64,000 nucleotides of DNA. It comes from Phocoena phocoena. Its lineage: Eukaryota > Chordata > Mammalia > Artiodactyla > Phocoenidae. Positions 11,600-20,802 of the stretch are shown here, in pieces. The stretch covers positions 30,899,818 through 30,963,817 of the forward strand of contig NC_089239.1 of NCBI RefSeq assembly GCF_963924675.1, given 5' to 3'. Made by a program: the position numbers and the translations under genes. The notes below the pieces were generated by a model. That model searched no databases. It was not told the DNA's origin and saw nothing but the letters and a program-made list of their open reading frames with translations. Position 1 is the first letter of the stretch. Each line of letters opens with the position of its first letter.

Positions 11600-12332
11600 T
11601 ATTATCCCTCTATCTTCTGCCTCATCTTTTAGCTTCTGAGAATACGTATCAGTCTGATCATTTTATTCTGTATTTTCTCTGTTGGCTGCTGATAAGCTCT
11701 TTTCTTTCCTGTTTGATGTAAGTTGTATTTTCTGTGTCTGTGGATTGATTTCTTTTCACTCTGTCTTTCAAGGCTCTTTAACTTTTCTTTCAAATTTTGT
11801 TCTCTTTGTTCCCTCTTAGATTATTCTGGATATTTTCTTCAGATCTATTTTCTAGGCCACTAATTCTTTTTTAAGACGTGTCTAATCTGATATTTAACCC
11901 ATTTATAGAATTATTGTTTTTTTATTTCTTAAAGTTCTACTTTGTTCTTTTATAATTTCCATGGCCCCCCCTTTTTAAAATAGATCTTTATGGAGTATAA
12001 TTGCTTCACAGTACTGCGTTGGTTTCTGTTGCACAACAAAGAGAATCAGCCATATGCACACACATGTCCCCATATCCCCTCCCTCTTGAGCCTCCCTCCC
12101 ACCCTCCCTATCCCACCCCTCTAGGTCATCCCAAAGCACCGAGGAGATCTCCCTGAGCTATGCTGTTGCTTCCCACTAGCTATCTATTTTACATTCGGTA
12201 GTGTATGTATGCCGATGCTACTCTCACTTCGCCCCAGCTTCATCCTCCCACCCCATGTCCTCAAGTCCATTCTCTATGCCTAACTCTTTACTCCTGCCCT
12301 GCAACTAGGTTCATCAGTACCATTTTTTTTTT

Positions 12333-13150
12333 TTAGATTCCATATATATATGTTAGCATATGGTATTTGTTTTTCTCTTTCTGACTAACTTCACTCTGTA
12401 TGACAGTCTCTAGGTCCATCCACCTCACTACAAATAACTCAAATTCGTTCCTTTTTATGGCTGAGTAATATTCCATTGTATATATGTGCCACATCTTCTT
12501 TATCCATTCATCTGTTGATGGACATTTAGGTTGATTCCATGTCCTGGCTGTTGTCAATAGAGCTGCAGTGAACACTGTGGTACATGACTCTTTCTGAATG
12601 ATGGTTTTCTCAGGGTATATGCCCAGTAGTGGGATTGCTGGGTCATATGGTAGTTCTATTTGTACTTTTTTAAGGAACCTCCATAGTGTTTTCCATAGTG
12701 GTTGTATCAGTTTACATTCCCACCAACAGTGTAGGAGGGTTCCCTTTTCACCAAACCCTTTCCAGCATTTATTGTTTCTAGCTTTTCTGATAATGGCCAT
12801 TCTGACCGGCATGAGGTGATACCTCATTGTAGTTTTGGTTTGCATTTCTCTATTAGTGATGTTGAGCATCGTTTCATGCACCTCTTGGCCATCTGTATGT
12901 CTTCCTTGGTAAAATGTCTATTTAGGTCTTCCGCACATTTTTTAACTGGATTGTTTGTTTTTTTGATATTGAGCTCCATGAGCTGTTTGTATATTTTGGA
13001 GATTAATCCTTTGTCTGTTGTTTCATTTGCACATATTTTCTCCCATTCTGAGGGTTGTCTTTTTGTCTTGTTTATGGTTTCCTTTGCTGTGCAAAAGCTG
13101 TTAAGTTTAACTAAGTCCCATTTGTTTATTTTTGTTTTTATTTCTGTCAC
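12333..13150 (-). pseudogene. L1 ORF2 C-terminal fragment (broken)
   Basis: Two overlapping minus-strand frames (12333-12881 and 12824-13150) encode the end of the L1 ORF2 protein, the reverse transcriptase/endonuclease of L1. The C-terminal cysteine-rich region is recognisable from '[15 protein letters not shown]', but one expected cysteine is replaced by phenylalanine ('CWKGFGEKG'). A frameshift near 12850 separates the two pieces. The element is truncated upstream by the inversion, so it cannot be active. Confidence 0.85.
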
Positions 13151-13253
13151 TCTAGGAGGTGGGTCAAAAAAGATCTTGCTGTGGTTTATGTCAAAGAGTG
13201 TTTTTCCTATGTTTTCCTCTAAAAGTTTTATAGTGTCTGGTCTTACATTTAAG

Positions 13254-13734
13254 TACCATATTCTTGGACTGGAAGAATCAATATTGTGAAAATGACTATA
13301 CCACCGAAAGCAATCTGCAGATTCAGTGCAATTCCTATCAAACTACCAATGACATTCTTCACAGAATTAGAACAAAAAATCTTACAATTCATATGGAAAC
13401 ACAAAAGACCCCGAATAGGCAAAGCAATCTTGAGAAAGGAAAACAGAGTTGGAGGAATCAGGCTCCCTGACTTCAGGCTATCCTACAAAGCTACCGTAAT
13501 CAAGACTGTATGGTACTGGCACAAAAACAGAAATATAGATCAATGGAACAGGATAGAAAGCCCAGAGATAAACCCATGCACCTATGGTCAACTAATCTAT
13601 GACAAAGGAGGCAAGGATATACAATGGAGAAAAGACATCCTCTTCAATAAGTGGTGTTGGGAAAACTGGACAGCTACATGTAAAAGAATGAAGTTAGAAC
13701 ATTCCCTCACACCGTACACAAACATAAGCTCCAC
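13254..13734 (+). pseudogene. Inverted L1 ORF2 segment
   Basis: The plus-strand frame 13286-13747 reads L1 ORF2 residues downstream of the reverse transcriptase core, including '[20 protein letters not shown]' and '[19 protein letters not shown]'. It is the inverted 5' portion of the twin-primed L1; the last codons before 13747 run into host sequence. It has no start context and no function of its own. Confidence 0.9.
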
Positions 13735-14454
13735 GACCCCTTTTTAAGTCTCTTGGTTCTTGCTCATTTATTAAAGTTCATCTTTTATTTTTAAACATTT
13801 CATATATTGTCATTTAAAAAAATGTGAGTCTGAAAATTCTAATATCTGAAGACCTTTAAAAAAATTTCTTTTTCTGTGGACTCTTACTCATGGCAGTTTA
13901 CTCCTTGTGTCTTGGGGGTTAGTTGTTTTCGGGTTTTGTTTTATTTATTTATTTTTTTAAACTGTGGGCTCACATCTGTAGAAAGTCTGAGCACCTAAAT
14001 TGGTGAAACAACTTACCTCCAGCCGCATTTGCATTTGTTTCTGCCTGGAAGGCCAGCTTTTACTGTTCTGACCGGTGACCTTCTTAGGTGTTTTCAAGGG
14101 CTGTGGCTTAACCTGGGGCCCCCATCCCCCTTCTGTGGGCCCAGGGCTCAATCTTGTGACTCTAACTTTGTATGGACCTCTGCCTTCCAGAAAATTCTGA
14201 ATTTTGGTTTTGGTTACTGCTCACATTTAGGTTTTAACTCACTGGTCTTTCCCCCCTCTTCCCTTGGAGCTTTTGTATATGTTCTTAAGAGCTAGGAGTG
14301 CATGAAACTTGCGTGTGTTCCCTTCATCCGGGAGCTGGTTGTATTGTGGCAGGAGGCGTCTTAGAGCAGCACGTCCAAAACGATGCCAAACACGGAAGTG
14401 CAGGCATCTCTTTGCTCGAGAAAAAATAGCCCTTCGTAGCTTAATATGGAGCTA

Positions 14455-16130
14455 CTGATTTGGTAAACACATTTTTTTGGTCTCTCTTTTTCCTAATAAG
14501 CAGAGAATGCCATAGTTTGCTTTTACACTCAGGTAGATTTTACCGTCTTGCCTCAGGGCATCAATATTTTGTTTTCTGCTGTAATTTAATGAGCAGGGAG
14601 CCTAAGTCTGTCCCCATCCCACAAGATATAGTACTGATTTAGAACTTTGGGGAAGGATACCTATTAATATACATGAGCATCAGAGGGTGGGAGCTCTGTC
14701 CCACAAATTTCAGGGATCTTCCACTACCGTGAAGTGCCTAGGGGATCGGAAATTTGGGTCGGGATAGAATATCACTTTTAAAGTAAAAGGCAAATGACGA
14801 CCCCCTATGCCCCCTACCACTGTAAAAGTTCTACTTTGTTCTTTTATAATTTCCATGACCCCTTTTTAAGCCTCTTGGTCCTTGTTCATTTATTAAGGTC
14901 CATCTTTTATTTTTAAACATTTCATATGCTGTCATCTTGGGCTTAGGAGGCAGCATGAACCCATTGTGGTGTCTGCTCCAACCCCAGTGCTGAATAACCT
15001 GGTAACTCAAAGGCTGAGAGCCTGAATGGGGCCCAGAATAAAAGAAGATCCTTCTGTTCAACACGTTTGCTATGCAAGCAATTCTGACAATGTCTGGGTG
15101 GATCCAGTGGTGCTTCCAGAGTCTGCACCTGACTGGGCTGCTGTGTGGAGTCTGTGATGAGCTCTGATGGGTGAATCAGAGCGAATACCCTTAGGGTTTT
15201 GGAACAAAGCCATGCTCTCTTCAGAAAGTAAATATTGCTTTGAGAATAATTCTTGGTTCACTCTCGGGCTTTGAGATGCCAGTAATCGTGCAACTTGAGA
15301 GGCACGTCAAAAATAAGTTATGTCTGAACCTCTAAGCCTCAAGTCATTACAACTCTCCAACATTTAATTGAAGGGATTATATGGGATCAGACAAGCCCTG
15401 AATGCACTGGTAAACTCATTGCCACCTGTCCCTTTCTCAATCCACATCTGCGACCTGACATGGAGTTATCTGAAGAAGAAAAAAACTGAGTTTGGCTTAT
15501 AGATGGCTCCCCGTGACATTCTGCATTAGGCGGGGGTGATGAACTGTAGAACTATAGTGGCCTTCAGGATACTGGAGAAGGAAATCTCTGGGACCGGGTG
15601 TCTAAGTAGTATGTCTTAGGATTCACTTTTCCTGGAAAGAGCGATTGCAAGAAGTGTGGAGCGACACCAGTTCTTGGGAATTGCTTGTAGTTTGGGTGAT
15701 TGGTCAGCACTTGGAAGAAGTAACCTTGGAGACAAGTAAGCTTGGGGAAGAGTACAGGACAGGATATCTAGGAACGGGCCCAGGATGTGAGAACATTAGT
15801 GACTCACGGAAGTTCTCACCAGAGGGCTCTCCCTGAAGAGGCAGCTCTTAATAACCAAGTGGAGAAGGTGACTTGTCCTGTAGATGTTAGCTTCTGTCTT
15901 TACCTCCTCTGGTTCTTGTTCACTGACTTCAGGACAGAGTGTCCGTGTTAGCAGGGATGGCAGTCCTCCGTGGGCTCAACCATGAAGATCCCCCCACTGG
16001 CCAAATCAGAGGTGGCAATTTTTAACACCTTATGACCAACCGGCACTTTTTGTCCTTGTCACCTCTGTTCTTGTGACTTGGGCTATGCTACTCTAAGGAC
16101 CTTGCTTTCCAGGAGAAACAAAAATGGCTC
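14455..16130 (+). pseudogene. ERV-L (class III endogenous retrovirus) pol remnant
   Basis: A decayed, plus-strand pol fossil of the ERV-L group. From left to right I recognise part of the reverse transcriptase (about 14500-15250), an RNase H start with a readable Asp-Gly-Ser motif at 15502-15510, then RNase H and part of the integrase (about 15640-16130). It is broken throughout by stops and frameshifts. The RT catalytic aspartate segment seems deleted near 14640. A foreign 111-bp patch interrupts it at 14825-14935. No flanking LTRs of this element are evident. Assignment is by family resemblance; the 3' limit is approximate. Confidence 0.75.
14825..14935 (+). repeat. 111-bp templated patch copied from 11931-13813
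   Basis: This segment is about 94% identical to 11931-11978 joined to 13748-13813, the sequence flanking the twin-primed L1, but it lacks that L1. Both ends are abrupt: outside it the sequence is ERV-L pol. It therefore looks like a short insertion templated from the neighbouring L1M-like DNA before the L1 arrived. It carries a single copy of the 'cccctttttaa' site that became the target duplication. Confidence 0.85.
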
Positions 16131-16534
16131 CACTTACCTGAAAGTTGAAACAGCAGCCTGGCTCTTTTGAGAGTCTCTGCCATTAGACACACAAGCTAAG
16201 AGGCAGTTTCCTCTTTTGACAGAGATTATTTGTCTTAATTATCAAGCAGAAATGTGATGAAGCAAGGGAGGAATCTGAGGTCAGAGAGGTAAATATGCAT
16301 TGACTCGGGAGACCTTTGTTCCATGGGTGTGCCAGCAAGTCTCATGTCACGTATGACATCTACAGTGTCCCAGGGAAAGTGGGAATTACACAACACAGAG
16401 AGATGGGCAAGACCTTCTGTACTTGCTTTCAGCCTATAAAGATGTCTCTGTTCATCCAGGTGAGTGGATTTATGAGCTGCCTTATCTGTTTTACATTGAG
16501 CTAATCATTTGTTTCTCTCAAGACTGGCTGGGTT
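16131..16534. other. Unassigned sequence next to the ERV-L fossil
   Basis: May contain further degraded retroviral sequence, but I cannot assign it. No gene recognised. Confidence 0.35.
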
Positions 16535-16725
16535 TTGCTGCAAGCACAGACAATCCCAGAATTTCAGTGGCTTAATAACAACGCATCTTTATTTTTCGCT
16601 CCTGATCCAACAGGGTCCAAGGAGGTGGCAGGGGCTCTAGGTTTTGTAATCAGATTCTGTGACCTAGGCTGCTAGAGTCTCAATGGCACACAGGCTTCTA
16701 GGATATCTGAGCTGGAAAATAAGAG
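16535..16725 (-). repeat. Possible ancient LTR/MER-type repeat
   Basis: The stretch with 'tttcagtggcttaataacaa' and 'catctttatttttcgctcc' resembles the 'agtggcttaaaacaac...tttatt' block found in several old mammalian repeats. Family and limits are uncertain. Confidence 0.35.
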
Positions 16726-17984
16726 GGGGAAAAAGGAACATAGTGAAACATGCAATGGCAGTCTTTCAGACGATCTCTGAGTAGGAGAATTACTTGTAAT
16801 CGATACACAGATAACAGTGCAAAGTGACTGCAGTGTCAGCCAGGTAGCCTGGATAATTCAGGAAGCAACAGTAGTAACAAGAGCAAGAAAGAGGAAGTTG
16901 GTGTAACATGGGGTTCAGTTTAACGTCTGTCACAGAAGTGTAAACAGAGCACGGGAGTAGAAAATAAAAGAAACTACAAATTAAGTATGTCTGTTAATAA
17001 ATGAGTGAATGAGTACTTTAAACACACACACACACACACATAGCATTCAACTCCTTATAAGGTCATTTATCCGCATCTTTTATGATGTGAAATAGGTTTT
17101 AAGAATAAGCTCATAATTAGATACTTACATTTTAAAAATAGTCAGGTAAATTGTTTGGTATATTTCATAAATGGGACTTTAAGTTATTCTCAAGCAAATG
17201 ACATTTTTGTTGCTAAGAAGTACCTATTGCAGGGAGTCTCCCACCACCCTGAAGGCGAGGCTGGATTAGCTGTTGCTGGGCCCTGGGATCAACAGCCAAA
17301 GAAAACAAGCATTTCTGGTTTATCTTCACTAGATGGTGCTATTGAGTTCAAGATTCGACCTGCTGCTGTATCTTAACACAAGAATTTGACTAATTGTAGA
17401 AGACATTTATATTGTTATTTTCTCCTTCTACATTAGTATTTAAAACAATATTAAGATCACTTTTATTCATTTTGGAAGTAAAATAATAACAATTGTAACC
17501 TCAGGAAATTTGAAAACCCTGTCAACTACTTAAGGAGCTGGTATGCTATTATCTGATGTTTTTCCTGTAATTCATAGAAAGGATCTTTTTATTAAAAAAT
17601 ATAGTTTTGGGGTCATTTGTACATGTGTCGTGAATTTTGGTCACAGCTATTTTCCTTTTTGGACGAAATAAAGTTTTCATTTTCAGATGACTGAAAGAGT
17701 AGGGGCTACACTTTTTCAATTTTTTAGTCGGGCAAGAAAATATCTTGAGCGGCCTTGTTTGTGAGTAAAAATAGACTACCTTTGAGTACATAGTTTCATT
17801 TGAGTTGTCATGAGATACTGTAAACAAAAATAAAAATTCTAAAAGGTAAAAAGCACTTCTTTCAACGACAGAATGAGGAGTACAATGTATATGTACTGAC
17901 TCTGAGAGTGGGTGATTACAGAACAAGAAGGAAACCAGCAACTTGGTCTGGGTTTATTTTCTGTGTATACACAGCTGGAAGAGC
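16726..17984. other. Unassigned sequence with a CA microsatellite
   Basis: Mostly AT-rich single-copy-looking DNA. A (CA)n tract lies at 17022-17041. No coding potential is apparent. Confidence 0.45.
17022..17041. repeat. (CA)n microsatellite
   Basis: About ten CA units, preceded by 'gtactttaaa' and followed by 'tagcattc'. Confidence 0.95.
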
Positions 17985-18055
17985 TCTTAGGAATTACCTA
18001 ATCCATGTCCATCACTGTAAAAATAAAGAAACTGAGGATCCAGACCATATTTAAA
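17985..18055 (+). repeat. MIR-family fragment
   Basis: The segment 'cttaggaattacctaatcca' followed by 'aaaaataaagaaactgagga' resembles a MIR/MIR3 core. Short and diverged. Confidence 0.5.
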
Positions 18056-18309
18056 AATGCTCTTGAGAAAGAAAGATGCTGAGTGCAACCTAACTGGCCT
18101 GAGGGTCTTTGCAAAGCAACTGCTTACAGACAATGTCCAAAAGCAGGACCAAGTTATGAGTAAAGAATCAAGGTCTTCGGTCAGTGTGTATGGACAATTA
18201 TCTGTTGTCTTAATAAAGGCTGTACAGTTAAAAAGTGGCATGAAATGGCATTGGCACTGGCAGATACGAAAATACCATGTCCCCAGAATCAGCTTGTAGA
18301 GTGAAAAGT

Positions 18310-18480
18310 GCAGACCTGGTGTCAGGTAGAACTGAAGAGTGAGTGGCAGATCCTTCCCTTCCAGCCTGTGTAACCTCTGACATCAGCTTCTCTATAAAAG
18401 GAGTTAAGAATACCTACATCATGGAGGTGCAGGACAGCCTAAATGAAATAACAGGATAGGCTCTCAATAAAGGGTTACCC
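18310..18480 (-). repeat. MIR, minus strand
   Basis: Read on the plus strand it shows 'cctgtgtaacctctgacatc', 'cttctctataaaaggagtta', 'aatacctacatcatgg' and 'ggctctcaataaag', the reverse-complement order of MIR. Diverged. Confidence 0.7.
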
Positions 18481-18759
18481 TGTTACCTCATTAAGAAATA
18501 GCTTTTAAAATTGAAAAAAGAGAGCACAACTTAAGGGATGAATGAGCAATGTCTGATGCTGTGTGTCTGTCCATTTGGGGGCTGAGTTTTGTTTTGATCC
18601 TTCTAATGACTGGTTTGGGTGAATTTCTTGGCCCTAGATTTGCAAAGCTCATGTGATTGCTTGCACAGACCCAGCCAGAGTCAAGCCGATGGAGAGCCAC
18701 AGATTACAGAAATCAACAATAAGATGTAGAAAATCACAGGCAACAGAAACACGGTATTT

Positions 18760-19560
18760 ATAGAGGTCGCATGGCTGCTCGGGGGGCTGAAGCTCCCTTG
18801 ATTGGACCCACAATACTACAACCTACACGTCGTACTCCTCCCATCACACCCCGTTACCCTTTTGTTCCCGAGGATTTATACCAACTTTGTCATGTTGTTA
18901 CAGATTTCAGACATCAGTGGGTTCTAGGATGGTGAAATGTGAGCATTTACATACTTGAATTTTTTTCTTTTCATTTCTCTTATCAGCCAGCAGATGTCAC
19001 TCATTCTCTTTAGTTAGTCCATGTTTATTCTCCCCTGCCTCGGACCAGCTTAAGAGAAATCACCTTTAGTTATTATGTCAAAGTGATGTGTTTGTTGAAC
19101 TGCAACAATAGTCATTCTCCCCGTTAGCCTATCGGCGACTCGCGGGTTCACGGTACTCAGGCAACGATGAGTTTTTATTTTCTCATTTAATTAAAAAAAG
19201 AATCTCCATCTCAGTTTCCAAAATGTGTAACTGGGAGATAAATGAGAAAACAGAGAAGACATGCAGGGAATTTAAATTTGCATTTGTGGTAAAATAATTT
19301 GTGGTTTCGTGAGAAAGGACAAATCCCTCGTTGATGCCGATGTAAGGTTGTGATTTCACTCTATAGTTTTGAATAAAAAGACGTCACGCGGTTTATGGCG
19401 TATATTTGTGCAGATGTGCGAAATAATGTGCTTTTTAACCATTCCTGTTGCAATAACAAATAATCATTATATCCAGCCATTGGTGCCGTCTTCGGGCTTG
19501 TTAGCTGGGGCAGATTTTATAAAAACGAGCTTAACTTATACAAGGTAAGTTTTCGTTAGT
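18760..19560. promoter_or_regulatory. CpG-retaining candidate conserved non-coding element
   Basis: A non-repetitive, AT-rich block that keeps unusually many CpGs for mammalian DNA: about 16 in 19120-19560 plus several at 18770-18870, with no CpG-island composition. It contains a perfect POU octamer ATTTGCAT (19276-19283), a RUNX-like TGTGGTTT (19300-19307), a CRE-like GACGTCA (19380-19386), homeodomain-type TTAATTA-rich sequence near 19190 and a near-consensus splice donor (19542-19550). CpG retention without island GC suggests constraint or absence of germline methylation. An enhancer or conserved exon is inference; comparative data would decide. Confidence 0.4.
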
Positions 19561-19570
19561 TTCTAAAAGT

Positions 19571-20467
19571 GAGGAAGTGCCTCTTTAAAAAAATATATAC
19601 TGCAAGCAAGAGTCTATGTATCCTTAGATGTTTCTCAAACTGTCTTTGTGTTTTCAATCTATTGATACTTTCTCCTTTTAATAGGGATTAGTTGTTGACC
19701 CTCAGAGTATATTCATTAAAGGGAGCAACATTACCAGTCTTTCTTTGTCAGCAGATGCTGAATTTATTATGGGAGAATGGGTCATCTCTCTGCAAGGCTG
19801 TTTTTGACTCCTGTACTTTCAATTAGCTTGTTGAAACAGTTGGACTGGATGCTATACTTCAATATAGGCATTCATGTTCCTAGCTGGTGGCTCTTCCTGA
19901 TGGACTCTTGAGGTCGAATGCTTCCCAGGGGATCTCAGCTTACCCTGCTTTTGCCCCTGACATAGATCCTGGTCTACAGGCCATTTGCAATCAGAAAAAC
20001 AAAAAACACCCAATTTCTCTCCATTTTACTTATTTAGAAATTTTTGGCTTCTGTTATCATTTATGCAGCTTTTGAATACAAAAAGCCAGTTTTAAAGTAC
20101 GTGTATCAAACAGCAGCTATTCATCAGGAAGAGAAAAAATCAGTGAGAAAGAAATGCCAAACTAATAAAGTTCAGGAAAGAAGAACTGAGTTGGATACCG
20201 AACAACAATTGAATGGCTTTATGGAAAAAACAGTATACGGCTTAGTAATCTGAGTAGGAAAATAGGCGATCATTAAACTTTGAAAACCTGATATGCAAAG
20301 TTTTACAACATAACAGTAGTATCCAGAATAGATTTCTAGACTTTTTTGTACCAGGCGGTTTCCTCATGGACCCCAGTGATACCCTAAGTGTTTCGTTACT
20401 GATGCATGCATCAGTAGTTACGAGAACAACGCTCTTGTCTCTCCTTGATTCACGCTTCGTTCACTTT
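19571..20467. other. Unassigned sequence
   Basis: No repeat or coding feature recognised. Short open frames are not convincing. Confidence 0.4.
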
Positions 20468-20802
20468 ATTTATTTATTTAATTTTTGGCCGCGTTGGGTC
20501 TTCGCTGCTGCACGCGGGCTTCCTCTACTTGCAGCGAGCTACTCTTCGTTGTGGTGTGCAGGCTTCTCACTGTGGTGGCTTCTCTTGTTGAAGAGCACGG
20601 GCTCTAGGAGCAGGGGCTTCAGTAGTAGTGGCACGTGGGCTCAGTAGTTGTGGCTTGTGGGCTCTAGAGCGCAGGCTCAGTAGTTGTGGTGCACGGGCTT
20701 ATTTGCTCCGCGGCATGTGGGATCTTCCCGGACCAGGGCTTGAACCCATGTCCCCTGCATTGGCAGGCGGATTCTTAACCACTGCGCCACCAGGGAAGTC
20801 CC
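20468..20802 (-). repeat. CHR SINE (long form), minus strand
   Basis: Reverse complement of the long CHR form. On the minus strand it begins 'gggacttccctggtggcgc', has a tRNA-like head with a B-box, then three copies of a roughly 22-bp 'ccacaactactgagccc' module, an 'agaagcc...' body and an end rich in A (TTTATTTATTTA here at 20468-20480). The target duplication is not clear. It looks older than the short-form copies. Confidence 0.92.

Larger units (their letters stand above)
11979..13734 (-). mobile_element. L1 with 5' inversion (twin-primed)
   Basis: The 3' part lies on the minus strand (11979-13253): 3' UTR and the C-terminal part of ORF2 read backwards. At about 13253 the orientation flips, and 13254-13734 carries the next upstream ORF2 segment on the plus strand. 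About 25 bp of L1 are missing at the junction. Core target duplication 'cccctttttaa' lies at 11968-11978 and 13737-13747. This is the signature of twin priming during L1 integration. The tail is short. Confidence 0.95.
11600..14450 (-). repeat. Old L1M-like 3' UTR, minus strand, host of a twin-primed L1
   Basis: T-rich sequence at 11600-11967 and 13748-about 14450 resembles the 3' UTR of an old L1M read backwards ('aaaattctaatatctgaaga', 'ctttttctgtggactctt'). A later L1 (11979-13734) splits it. The assignment to L1M is by resemblance only, and the outer boundaries are soft. Confidence 0.45.

Noticed and set aside
12816..13289. 157-codon plus-strand open frame
   Set aside because: It lies antisense to the L1 ORF2 fossil on the minus strand, where T-rich sequence gives a membrane-like artefact.
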